Position numbers and translations under genes: made by a program | Notes under the pieces: generated by a model | Seen by the model: only the letters and a program-made list of their open reading frames with translations | What the model was told of the DNA's origin: nothing | Database searches by the model: none | From: JALYGJ01 sp036558545 | GTDB taxonomy: Bacteria > Chloroflexota > Limnocylindria > Limnocylindrales > CSP1-4 | Assembly (NCBI GenBank): GCA_036558545.1 | Contig: DATBFJ010000025.1 | Span: 1 to 10,214 of the forward strand | Reading direction: 5' to 3' | DNA: 10,214 nucleotides | Shown: piece by piece, positions 1-5,824 of the stretch | Position numbering within the stretch: the stretch's first letter is position 1 | Layout: every line of letters starts with the position of its first letter

Positions 1-2
1 GT

Positions 3-77
3 TGGTAGCGGAGGGCGGATTTGAACCACCGACCAAGGGCTTATGAGTCCCCTGCTCTACCACTGAGCTACTCCGCC
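3..77 (-). tRNA. tRNA-Met (anticodon CAU), CCA encoded
   Basis: Read on the minus strand this folds as a full cloverleaf of 75 nt. It has a 7-bp acceptor stem (with G1-U72), a D arm GCTC/GAGC, an anticodon loop CTCATAA with anticodon CAT at window positions 43-45, a 5-bp T stem around TTCAAAT, discriminator A and an encoded CCA (3-6). The anticodon stem is weak: G27-U43, three G-C pairs and an A31/G39 mismatch. CAU can belong to elongator Met, initiator Met or lysidine-modified Ile2. The initiator is unlikely because the acceptor begins with a G-U pair and not a 1-72 mismatch, and because the three G-C pairs next to the loop are lacking. Elongator Met is the best reading; Ile2 remains possible. 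Confidence 0.93.
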
Positions 78-89
78 GCCGAGGCCGGG

Positions 90-95
90 ATTCTA
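90..95 (-). promoter_or_regulatory. Candidate -10 box of the tRNA gene
   Basis: On the minus strand TAGAAT (5 of 6 to TATAAT) lies 12 bases before the 5' end of the mature tRNA. This would place the transcript start only a few bases upstream of the tRNA. No good -35 box is visible at 16-18 bases. Confidence 0.45.
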
Positions 96-129
96 TCGCA
101 GCAAGGGCGCACGGCCGATCGACGCGCCG

Positions 130-212
130 TTGACAGTGAGCACCGTTCGACGCGGAATTAAGGATTCGGCGCTCAAATCGATGAGCGCTCAGAACACCCG
201 CAGTCTTAGGAT
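130..212 (+). promoter_or_regulatory. Leader and candidate promoters of the response regulator
   Basis: Two promoter readings are possible. A perfect -35 hexamer TTGACA lies at 130-135 but has only a poor -10 (GGAATT or similar near 153-159). Alternatively TAGGAT at 207-212 could serve as a -10 with transcription starting near the GTG at 222 (gap 9 bases). The AGGA inside it, 10 bases before the GTG, could equally be a Shine-Dalgarno. Between them lies the dyad GCGCTCA/TGAGCGC (169-175 and 182-188, 6-base loop), which might be an operator or a leader hairpin. Confidence 0.35.
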
Positions 213-221
213 GGGCTGGCC

Positions 222-995
222 GTGACAACTGAAAAGCGCAGGCCGCGTAAGGCCGACCGTGGGCGTCGCCGTGGACGCCGAACGGGCCCGATCGAGTTGC
301 TGATCGTCGATGAGCACCCAGTTTTGCGAGCGGGAGTTCGCACGCTGCTGGAGCACGACGACGGCGTAGCCGTGGTCGGCGAGGCGGACAGCGTCGCTGC
401 GGCCGTAATCATCGTCAGGGCCAGTCAGCCGGATGTGGTCCTGCTCGATCTGAACTCCAGTGATGCGGACTCCGTTGATGGAATGCGTCGACTGCGTCGC
501 GAGGTGCCCGACGGTGCGCTCGTGGTCCTGGCGCGCCACGAGGATGACGAGGAGGTCTACAGGGCGGTCGTCGGCGGCGCCGATGGCCACGTCAGCGAGA
601 GCGCGCAGCCCGAGGAGCTGGTCGAGACGATCAAGCAGGCAGCCCGGGGCGCCGAGCCGATCCAGAGGACACTCGCCGAGCGGCCGGCCGTTGCCCGGCG
701 TGTGCTCGAGACGTACGCCGAGCTTTCAGCTCGCACGCCGCAGATCGGCGATTCGGACGTTACGGCGCGTGAGCTGCGGATCCTCCAGCTGGCAGCTGAA
801 GGAAAGACGAACTACCAGATCGGTCGCGAGATTGGGCTCTCGGAGCACACCGTCAAAGGCGCCATCTCACAGCTTCTGGCGCGGCTGCGTTTGCGTCACA
901 GAACCGAAGCGGTGGTGCACGCCCTCAGGTTGGGCTGGATCTCTCCGCCAAGAGGAGAACCCGATAGAACTCGCAAGGAGGGCGACGACCACTAG
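222..995 (+). CDS. NarL/LuxR-type response regulator with degenerate receiver domain
   Basis: A 257-residue transcription factor with a GTG start. No other ATG or GTG is in frame before the receiver domain. Residues 1-23 form a very Arg/Lys-rich tail. A CheY-like receiver follows (about 24-142) with acidic pair D30/E31 and phospho-acceptor D76 in a VVLLD strand. A linker and a LuxR-type helix-turn-helix (about 180-240, recognition region around SEHTVKGAISQLL) complete the protein. Two otherwise conserved switch residues appear lost: the Thr/Ser at the end of beta-4 is A104 (VVLARHEDD), and the Lys of the usual GADGYLLK segment is E126. Phosphorylation signalling is therefore probably altered or absent, although the acceptor Asp is kept. 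No histidine kinase gene is adjacent, so it is an orphan here. The family assignment is firm; the regulon is unknown. Confidence 0.9.
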   Translation: MTTEKRRPRKADRGRRRGRRTGPIELLIVDEHPVLRAGVRTLLEHDDGVAVVGEADSVAAAVIIVRASQPDVVLLDLNSSDADSVDGMRRLRREVPDGALVVLARHEDDEEVYRAVVGGADGHVSESAQPEELVETIKQAARGAEPIQRTLAERPAVARRVLETYAELSARTPQIGDSDVTARELRILQLAAEGKTNYQIGREIGLSEHTVKGAISQLLARLRLRHRTEAVVHALRLGWISPPRGEPDRTRKEGDDH

Positions 996-1004
996 TCGCC
1001 CTCC
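977..1004 (+). terminator. Perfect 10-bp hairpin overlapping the stop codon of the response regulator
   Basis: GGAGGGCGAC (977-986) and GTCGCCCTCC (995-1004) form a perfect 10-bp stem with an 8-base loop. The TAG stop codon (993-995) sits at the base of the 3' arm. There is no following T tract, so it is an atypical terminator or a 3'-end stabilising hairpin. Confidence 0.4.
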
Positions 1005-1013
1005 CGCCTCGCG

Positions 1014-1207
1014 CTTCAACCAGATTGTTCGATTTCCGCCTTTTGCAAGGCATCGAGGCGCCTAGGTGCGGCGCCCACGAACGTGACTTGGGCGAGATCA
1101 CCTTGAAACGGGCGATTCGAGGCCGACGGACCTGCGGCAAACGTCCGTATTGGGCTCTGCTTACGGCCCAGGACCAAGATGCTCCAAAAGGAACAATTTG
1201 GTTGAAG
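1014..1207. repeat. 194-bp segment bounded by a 17-bp inverted repeat (MITE-like candidate)
   Basis: CTTCAACCAGATTGTTC at 1014-1030 is matched on the other strand by the complement of 1191-1207, at 16 of 17 positions. The segment is flanked by GCG on both sides (1011-1013 and 1208-1210), which could be a 3-bp target duplication but is weak evidence in G+C-rich DNA. It has no coding capacity. A miniature transposable element, or a remnant of one, is the best explanation; a chance pair or a local inverted duplication is the alternative. Confidence 0.35.
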
Positions 1208-1247
1208 GCGACGCGGACAGTTGGCTGAAGCCCACACACAAAGAAAT

Positions 1248-1271
1248 GGCCGGTCCTTCCAGGGACCGGCC
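1248..1271 (-). terminator. Rho-independent terminator of the glsB-like gene
   Basis: GGCCGGTCC (1248-1256) and GGACCGGCC (1263-1271) form a perfect 9-bp stem with a 6-base loop. Read on the minus strand it is followed by a T-rich run (ATTTCTTTGTGTG), as expected for intrinsic termination of leftward transcription. It lies 28 bases after the stop codon of the small membrane protein gene. In the plus direction no T tract follows, so it appears unidirectional. Confidence 0.8.
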
Positions 1272-1299
1272 GTTGGCGTTGCGTCGACTTGCCGGGACC

Positions 1300-1581
1300 T
1301 CAGACGGCTCGGCGACTGCCCATGAAGAAGTTCACCACCCAGACAACGAGCACCGCTCCGATCACGGCAACGACGATCGAGGCGATGTTGATATCGCCGT
1401 TCTGCGCACCCGTGTTGATGCCCAGCAGGGCCGACGCGAGAAATCCTCCGACGATGGCGCCGACGATGCCCAGCACGATGTGGCCAATGACGCCGAAGCG
1501 CTCATCACCACGAACGATCAGGCCGGCTATCCAACCGGCGATCGCGCCGAGCACGATCCAGAGAATGATGTTGGTGATCAT
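1300..1581 (-). CDS. GlsB/YeaQ/YmgE family stress-response membrane protein
   Basis: A 93-residue, strongly hydrophobic protein with three predicted membrane segments (about 3-23, 31-54 and 65-87) rich in Gly and Ala. It has the GAIAGWIAGLI start, the IGHIVLGIVGAIVGGFLA middle and the short charged loop (RGDERFG) typical of the transglycosylase-associated (GlsB/YeaQ/YmgE) family. Length matches the family. These proteins sit in the cytoplasmic membrane and are usually induced by general stress; their biochemical role is not settled. The ATG at 1581 has a strong Shine-Dalgarno, GGAGG, ending 7 bases upstream. It is followed by its own terminator, and the next gene upstream ends 98 bases away, so it may be its own transcription unit. 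Confidence 0.92.
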   Translation of the reverse strand: MITNIILWIVLGAIAGWIAGLIVRGDERFGVIGHIVLGIVGAIVGGFLASALLGINTGAQNGDINIASIVVAVIGAVLVVWVVNFFMGSRRAV

Positions 1582-1627
1582 TAGGAACCTCCCTGTTGGC
1601 CGAATTCACCCCTGTTGAGTGTGTCGG

Positions 1628-1643
1628 AAAGGGCGTTCCCTTT
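1628..1643. repeat. Short dyad upstream of the glsB-like gene
   Basis: AAAGGG and CCCTTT separated by 4 bases lie 47 bases before the glsB-like start, in the gap after the glycosyltransferase gene. No T tract follows in either direction. It could be an operator or a leader hairpin; the evidence is only the symmetry. Confidence 0.25.
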
Positions 1644-1679
1644 GGTCACAAAAGATGGCCATGTTCGTTGCGATCGCAT

Positions 1680-2681
1680 TTAGCGGCTGTATGGGTTCAG
1701 CCCGGACGATGCCCAGTCCATGAGCCCGCGCACCTGATCAGGCAGCAAGACTGCGATCGCCAGGGCGCCGCCCACGAAAAGCGATAGAGCCAGGGCCAGG
1801 CGTCTTGCGCTGGCTGCGTTTTGCCAGTCGGGAGTTGTTGCGCAACGGTCGCCGCGACGCAGGAAGGGAATGGCCGCGAGGGCCACGACCAGGCCGTGCG
1901 GCCAGATGATCGGAAGGGCGAGCGTCGCTGCGATGGGCACTGTCCAGGGCCTGTCCGTTCGCGCGCCCCATATCACGACAAGTACGGCGAATGGGATTCG
2001 GACGATCGCCGGTGGGCCGACGCTGTAGTACTGCGGTTGATCGAGGTTGCTCGCAATCGAGCGGACAAATTCGGACCAATAGCCGGGAGCCACGACCAGG
2101 CTGACCACGACGATGACAGCGGTCACGCCGGTGGCGATCAAGAACGGCCTCCACTCGCGACGGACCGCGAACCACAGCACGCCCACGCCGGGCGTGATCT
2201 TGGTCAGCAATACGAAGGACCACGTCCACGGCCATCGAAAGCTCAGCGCGATCGCCGCTGCCATCAACAGGTGAACGTTGCCGTGGTAGATCTCGAGCGC
2301 CACCGGAGGCAACGCGAGCACAACGAGCGTCCACCGACCACTCAGCCAGGTAATGATCGCCACGCTGGTTGCCGTCCACAGCCACAGGAAGAGCCACCAC
2401 GGCAGGAGCCCGAATGGCGCGAACAGGAATGCGATCGGCGGTGTGTAACGGAACCCGCCGAGGGTGAAGTTGTTGGCAATCGACCGGCCATACAGGTCGT
2501 TGAGGTCGATCGACCAGTACGCGAAAGCGTCGTAGCCGAAGCTGTGCACGGCGTTGGTGACGACCACCATCAGGAACAGCGCTGCCAGCCAGCCCGAAAT
2601 CACCAGTCCATCGCGCAACGCACGTAGTCGCAGCGCACGCGTCTGGGCTGGCAGCGCCTCGAGAGGAGGCGGCAGGTCCAT
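1680..2681 (-). CDS. GT87-type polyprenyl-phosphate mannosyltransferase-like membrane protein (DUF2029)
   Basis: A 333-residue polytopic membrane protein resembling GT-C fold glycosyltransferases of family GT87 (PimE-like). These use a polyprenyl-phosphate sugar, usually mannose, on the outer face of the membrane. After a short cytoplasmic tail the first membrane segment (about 26-44) leads to an outside loop with GYD (D51), the position of the catalytic Asp in this family. FRYTPPIAFLFAPFG (78-91) matches the family's YPP-type motif, followed by GNVHLLMAA (134-142) and KITPGVGVLW (161-170), which match the usual GQ.N and K..PG segments. It diverges from the membrane-protein pair to its right with only 34 bases between start codons. 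The acceptor is not deducible; a cell-envelope glycolipid or glycan is likely. The ATG at 2681 has no Shine-Dalgarno but has TAGGCT 8 bases upstream. Confidence 0.82.
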   Translation of the reverse strand: MDLPPPLEALPAQTRALRLRALRDGLVISGWLAALFLMVVVTNAVHSFGYDAFAYWSIDLNDLYGRSIANNFTLGGFRYTPPIAFLFAPFGLLPWWLFLWLWTATSVAIITWLSGRWTLVVLALPPVALEIYHGNVHLLMAAAIALSFRWPWTWSFVLLTKITPGVGVLWFAVRREWRPFLIATGVTAVIVVVSLVVAPGYWSEFVRSIASNLDQPQYYSVGPPAIVRIPFAVLVVIWGARTDRPWTVPIAATLALPIIWPHGLVVALAAIPFLRRGDRCATTPDWQNAASARRLALALSLFVGGALAIAVLLPDQVRGLMDWASSGLNPYSR

Positions 2682-2689
2682 CGGAGGTC

Positions 2690-2708
2690 AGCCTAACCGC
2701 CCTAAACT
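2690..2708. promoter_or_regulatory. Paired divergent -10 boxes, both positioned for leaderless transcripts
   Basis: Within the 34-base divergent gap, TAGGCT on the minus strand (2690-2695) is 8 bases before the ATG at 2681, and TAAACT on the plus strand (2703-2708) is 7 bases before the ATG at 2716. Neither start has a Shine-Dalgarno. Both fit the TANNNT plus 6-8 base arrangement of leaderless genes. No good -35 boxes are visible; they would have to lie in or next to the opposite start codon. Confidence 0.5.
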
Positions 2709-2715
2709 CGCCGGA

Positions 2716-3768
2716 ATGTCACGACGCGTCAATCGTTACGAGCCCCCGCCACCAATTCACGGCCCGTTTCATTCTGGCGATCCCGCTCCGCCGCCCTACG
2801 CCGTGCCTGGCCAAGCCCCGAGCTTCTATCCACTGACGGTCGGGCGCGCGGTTTCGGTCAGCTTCAGCCTCTACCGATTCGCCTGGCGTGTCCTTGTCCC
2901 CATCAGCGTTGTGACGACCATTCCATCGGCCGTGGCGGTTGGGATCGTCGGCCTGCTGACGATTCAGCAGATAACTGACTGGGAGCAGTCGGTCTTGCGC
3001 CAGGCGTCAGCAGGCAACTCCGGCTTCGTCGTGCCGCCCGCGATTCCCATCGGCGCATTGGCGCTCTCGGTGGTGGTTTCCGGATTGCTAGGCGTTTTCA
3101 TTTTGATTGGGTTCGCTGCCATGATCGACGCGATCCGCAACGCGATGTCTGGCCAGCGGATGTCGGTAATCGGCTCGCTCAAGGCAGCGGGCGCACGCTG
3201 GCGTTCGCTCATCGGGGTATATGTGCTCATCCTGACCGTCATTGGCCTCCTTCCGCTGGCGGGAGCGGTCGTGCCGTCACTGGGTGCGCTGGGGCCTGCG
3301 GGATTGGACCTGCCCGGACCGTTGATCTTTGGCGGCCTCGTCGTGGGCGTCGCGGTCCTCTTTGCACTTGTGTTCGTGGGGATCCGGATAGCGCTGACGG
3401 TTCAGGCGCTGATGATCGAGGGCATCTCTGGACGCGATGCGCTGCGACGGAGCTGGGCGCTTGTCGCTGGGTCGATGTGGCGCCTGATGGGCTGGGCCCT
3501 GGTGTTCGGACTGATCGTCGGACTGCTCAGCCTCCCGTTCAACCTGCTTCTCTCCTTCATCAGCCTGATCGTGGCGCCACCCAGGTTGACTTTCCCACCC
3601 ACCTTCACGGTCCAACCGGCCGCCTACCTGGTGCAGTCCGTGCTCCTGGTCCTGGTCCAGGCCGTGATCCTGCCGCTGGCCGACATCGGCTTCGTGCTCC
3701 TGTACTTCGACCTTCGTTTTCGACACGGCGAAAAAGTGCCGGTGCCCGGCCAACGGGCGTCCGGCTGA
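2716..3768 (+). CDS. Polytopic membrane protein, paralogue 1 (GPDPase membrane-domain-like)
   Basis: A 350-residue integral membrane protein of unknown function. Residues 1-37 are a Pro-rich cytoplasmic tail, followed by about six hydrophobic segments. The pattern resembles the membrane domain found in glycerophosphodiester phosphodiesterase-related (DUF7544/DUF975-like) proteins, a tentative link. A conserved segment, VQALMIEGISGRDALRRSWALVAG (229-252 in part), precedes a membrane span, and the C-terminus ends with LLYFDLRFRHGEKVPVPG from 328. An open frame extends further left, but it runs through the divergent gene; I chose the ATG at 2716 because TAAACT stands 7 bases before it and the protein has family-like sequence only from there. 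The next gene encodes a clear paralogue 23 bases downstream. Function may be membrane trafficking or envelope-related; this is not established. Confidence 0.82.
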   Translation: MSRRVNRYEPPPPIHGPFHSGDPAPPPYAVPGQAPSFYPLTVGRAVSVSFSLYRFAWRVLVPISVVTTIPSAVAVGIVGLLTIQQITDWEQSVLRQASAGNSGFVVPPAIPIGALALSVVVSGLLGVFILIGFAAMIDAIRNAMSGQRMSVIGSLKAAGARWRSLIGVYVLILTVIGLLPLAGAVVPSLGALGPAGLDLPGPLIFGGLVVGVAVLFALVFVGIRIALTVQALMIEGISGRDALRRSWALVAGSMWRLMGWALVFGLIVGLLSLPFNLLLSFISLIVAPPRLTFPPTFTVQPAAYLVQSVLLVLVQAVILPLADIGFVLLYFDLRFRHGEKVPVPGQRASG

Positions 3769-3791
3769 CGCCGCTCGAGCCGGGCGGGGGT

Positions 3792-4715
3792 GTGGCTGAC
3801 ACGTATCCGCTCTCGGCGGGCCGAGTCTGGCAACTTGGCTGGAGCATCCTCAAATTCGCGTGGCGTCCGATGATGATTGCGGCCGCGATCGTCCTCGTCC
3901 CGGCATCTGCAATCGTCGTGCCGATATCGGCAACTTTTTCGCCCTTGATCGATGGCTGGGTCAGCGATGCCGAACAGGCGGCCCGCCTCAGCCTGCCCCA
4001 GCCGGCACTGCCCGACAATTTTCAGATCGCCGTCATCGCTCTGATTGCAAGCACGCTTGTGATGCTTGCCGCTTCACTGGTCGCATCGGCGGCGATCGTG
4101 CACATTGTCGATGCGACTTTCCGTGGTCGACGCACGAGCGGTGGCGCGGCCGTTCGTTTCGGCATTGGCCGACTCGGCGCACTGGTCTCGGCTCAGATCC
4201 TGTACGTCGTCAGCATCCTGATCATCGTGATGCTCGGGCTGATGCTTTCGGGTGCCCTGCTGATCGGTGGTGGGTTGCTGGCGTTTCTGGGGCTGGTGAC
4301 CCTCGTCGGGTGCGTGGCGGCCATCCTGTTCGTGGTCGTCAGAACGTCATTGCTTGTCCAGACCATCTCCGTCGAGCAGCTGGCGGGATCGCTCGGTTTT
4401 GGTCGCAGCTGGAAGCTCGTGGCCGGTGCGGGCTGGCGCGTCCTTGGTTACCTGATCCTGCTCGCACTGGTGAACCTGGTGATCTCGCTTTTCGTCGGCA
4501 GCATCCCGGTCGCGGCGCTCGGAGTCACTGACAACACGTTTGGAGACGTCGCCGTCCGATCCGTCATCGAGGCGCTGATCGGGATCCTGACCGCGCCGAT
4601 CACGCCTGTTGTGCTCACGCTGCTCTACTACGACCTGCGCTGGCGCCACGGCGAGCGAGTGCCGGTGCCGGGCGGCGGCGAGGTCGCGGGCCGGCCGGAG
4701 CCTGAGGCGCGGTGA
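3792..4715 (+). CDS. Polytopic membrane protein, paralogue 2 (GPDPase membrane-domain-like)
   Basis: A 307-residue membrane protein starting at GTG 3792, 23 bases after the preceding stop, with a G-rich stretch (GGGCGGGGG) just upstream. It matches its neighbour along its length: YPLSAGR near the start, the VQTISVEQ...GRSWKLVAGAGWR segment before a membrane span, and the C-terminal LLYYDLRWRHGERVPVPG (from 277), against LLYFDLRFRHGEKVPVPG in paralogue 1. It lacks the Pro-rich N-terminal tail and is about 40 residues shorter. The two probably form an operon and may form a heteromeric membrane complex, which is inference. An open frame continues upstream but overlaps the paralogue and contains no ATG or GTG that gives a better protein. 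It converges on the FtsB-like gene with 12 bases between stops and no clear terminator. Confidence 0.82.
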   Translation: MADTYPLSAGRVWQLGWSILKFAWRPMMIAAAIVLVPASAIVVPISATFSPLIDGWVSDAEQAARLSLPQPALPDNFQIAVIALIASTLVMLAASLVASAAIVHIVDATFRGRRTSGGAAVRFGIGRLGALVSAQILYVVSILIIVMLGLMLSGALLIGGGLLAFLGLVTLVGCVAAILFVVVRTSLLVQTISVEQLAGSLGFGRSWKLVAGAGWRVLGYLILLALVNLVISLFVGSIPVAALGVTDNTFGDVAVRSVIEALIGILTAPITPVVLTLLYYDLRWRHGERVPVPGGGEVAGRPEPEAR

Positions 4716-4727
4716 GAAGAGCCGCGG

Positions 4728-5174
4728 TCAGTTGCCGAAGAGGATCTTCAGCCAGGCATCCAGCGGACTGCTTCCGGCATCGCCGGCAACTCTCGCAGCA
4801 CTCGCACCAAGCGGCGCGATCGGTGGCGCGGACGGCGCGTCAAGCGGAAGCGTGAAGACGATCTCGCCTGTTGTGCCCATGCCGTAGGCGCGAGCCTGCA
4901 TGCGCTGGAACGCATCCGTCTGCACGATTTCCTGCTCGCGACGGTCTGCGTCGAGGCGCGCCTGGAGCGTCTCCGTCTCGGCCGCGATGCCCTGGTGTAT
5001 GGCCGTGGCGTGATCGACGTCGCCCAGGGCCTTGGCAAACACAAAGACGAGCCAGACGCCTGCGATCGCCAGGGCGATCAGGGCCAGATGAACTCGGCGC
5101 AGCCTGAACGAACGCGGCGGGCGCGCGCTCGCGCCTGGATTGGGACTCTCGAGGGCCACGGCTGCTCTCGCCAT
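4728..5174 (-). CDS. FtsB/DivIC-like septum formation initiator family protein
   Basis: A 148-residue bitopic protein. A basic cytoplasmic tail (1-27) is followed by one membrane segment (about 28-48), a likely coiled coil (about 50-90, rich in Glu, Gln, Asp and Arg), and a segment ARAYGMGTTGEIVFTLP (94-110). That segment matches the conserved A+..G....GE.V..LP end of the DivIC/FtsB family. A Pro/Ala-rich tail follows. Family members join FtsL and FtsQ at the division site to activate septal peptidoglycan synthesis. The gene is not beside other division or murein genes here. The ATG at 5174 is supported by a complete promoter: TTGACA (5206-5211), an 18-base gap, TACGCT (5182-5187), then 7 bases to the ATG. 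FtsL cannot be excluded because it shares this architecture. Confidence 0.75.
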   Translation of the reverse strand: MARAAVALESPNPGASARPPRSFRLRRVHLALIALAIAGVWLVFVFAKALGDVDHATAIHQGIAAETETLQARLDADRREQEIVQTDAFQRMQARAYGMGTTGEIVFTLPLDAPSAPPIAPLGASAARVAGDAGSSPLDAWLKILFGN

Positions 5175-5181
5175 CAGGACG

Positions 5182-5211
5182 AGCGTAAGCGGCTCGATTC
5201 CGCCGTGTCAA
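5182..5211 (-). promoter_or_regulatory. Promoter of the FtsB-like gene, leaderless arrangement
   Basis: On the minus strand a perfect -35 TTGACA (5206-5211), 18 bases, then -10 TACGCT (5182-5187). The ATG follows 7 bases later, so transcription should start at or next to the start codon. No Shine-Dalgarno is present. This is the best-formed of the leaderless candidates in the window. Confidence 0.65.
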
Positions 5212-5230
5212 ACCAGCGCACTGACGCCCA

Positions 5231-5785
5231 TCACTTGTCCGAGCTTGGTGCGTCCTTTTCGATGTGCAACGTGAGGCGGATCAGCAGTTCGTTGAGGCCT
5301 CGCTTCTCCGCCTCGCTCAGGGCAGACGCGATGAGCGCCTCCTTCTTTGCCTGGGCACCCACCGAGTCCTGCCACGCCCGCCAGCCGGCGTCGGTCAGCT
5401 CCACCTGGACGCCGCGTCGATCGTTCGCGTCCGGTAGACGTCGGATGAGACCGCGTTCCTCGAGGTGGTTCAGCCGGTTGGTCATAGCAGCGGCCGATAG
5501 ACCCATGTAGCGGGCAAGGACTCCCGGTGACTGCCGGTACGGCTTGCCCGCCCGCCGCAGGGCGCCCAGGACTCCCCACTCTCCGTGGTCGAGCTTGTGA
5601 TCCGCGAGCGTCTCGTCCATGAGCCGCCCGATGTACTTGTTGATCTTCTGGATGCGCTCGACGATCCCTTCAGTAGCCAGGTCAAGGTCGGGCAGCTCCG
5701 TCTTCCAGACGCCGAGCATGCGACCAACGCTGTCGGTCGCCTGGCCGGCGTCGTTCGTGGCCTTGTTCCGGGTGCGCGCAACCAC
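5231..5785 (-). CDS. MarR family transcriptional regulator
   Basis: A 184-residue winged helix-turn-helix repressor-like protein. It has an N-terminal dimerisation helix (about 38-63), a first DNA-binding helix segment (about 83-95), a recognition helix with SAAAMTNRLNHLEERGLI (97-114), and a wing with the typical DRRGVQVELTDAG (122-134). A C-terminal dimer helix ends near 175. MarR proteins usually bind a palindrome and are released by small ligands, often substrates of a neighbouring efflux pump. It lies 39 bases downstream of an MFS exporter gene on the same strand, so the exporter is the likely target. The start is GTG at 5785, supported by TAGAAT 6 bases upstream; M23 is an alternative start without such support. 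Confidence 0.92.
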   Translation of the reverse strand: MVARTRNKATNDAGQATDSVGRMLGVWKTELPDLDLATEGIVERIQKINKYIGRLMDETLADHKLDHGEWGVLGALRRAGKPYRQSPGVLARYMGLSAAAMTNRLNHLEERGLIRRLPDANDRRGVQVELTDAGWRAWQDSVGAQAKKEALIASALSEAEKRGLNELLIRLTLHIEKDAPSSDK

Positions 5786-5791
5786 GGCCGA

Positions 5792-5818
5792 ATTCTAGGC
5801 GCGATAGTTCGATGCGAA
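5792..5818 (-). promoter_or_regulatory. MarR gene promoter with embedded operator-like dyad
   Basis: On the minus strand TAGAAT (5792-5797) is a good -10 box 6 bases before the GTG. The dyad TTCG-3-CGAA at 5808-5818 lies between this -10 and the expected -35 region. Its half-site TTCGA resembles the palindromes before the exporter gene. A bound repressor would block RNA polymerase, which suggests autoregulation. The -35 is weak. Confidence 0.5.
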
Positions 5819-5824
5819 ACGTTC

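Larger units (their letters stand above)
996..1299. other. Gene-free interval between the response regulator and glsB-like gene
   Basis: About 300 bases with no ORF that looks real; the short open frames show no family features or good starts. It holds the 3' arm of the hairpin above, the inverted repeat pair 1014-1030/1191-1207, a local GGCGCC repeat (1057-1062 and 1070-1075), and the terminator of the leftward glsB-like gene (1248-1271). I see no recognisable RNA gene. Confidence 0.6.

Noticed and set aside
460..1065. Long open frame on the plus strand overlapping the response regulator
   Set aside because: Arg/Ser-rich shadow translation of a G+C-rich gene in another frame, with no family features.
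1150..1618. Open frames opposite the glsB-like gene
   Set aside because: They are the antisense of a clearly recognisable membrane protein, show biased Asp/His or Thr/Pro composition, and cross the glsB terminator.
1669..1678. TGCGATCGCA palindrome, like the HIP1 element of cyanobacteria
   Set aside because: A single occurrence in the window; HIP1 is defined by high frequency, so this is probably chance.
1608..1679. ECF-like -35 (GGAAC) upstream of the glsB-like gene
   Set aside because: No matching -10 at the right distance; a stress sigma-factor promoter would be expected for this family but is not supported by sequence.
1821..2627. 268-codon open frame opposite the GT87 gene
   Set aside because: Charged low-complexity translation with no recognisable motif; the minus-strand frame carries the glycosyltransferase signatures.
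2554..2715. Extended N-terminus of membrane protein 1
   Set aside because: It would overlap the start of the divergent glycosyltransferase by over 120 bases and adds Arg/Ser-rich sequence with no membrane-protein character; the ATG at 2716 has a well-placed -10 box.
3477..3791. Extended N-terminus of membrane protein 2
   Set aside because: It runs in another frame through the paralogue's 3' end; homology to the paralogue begins just after the GTG at 3792.
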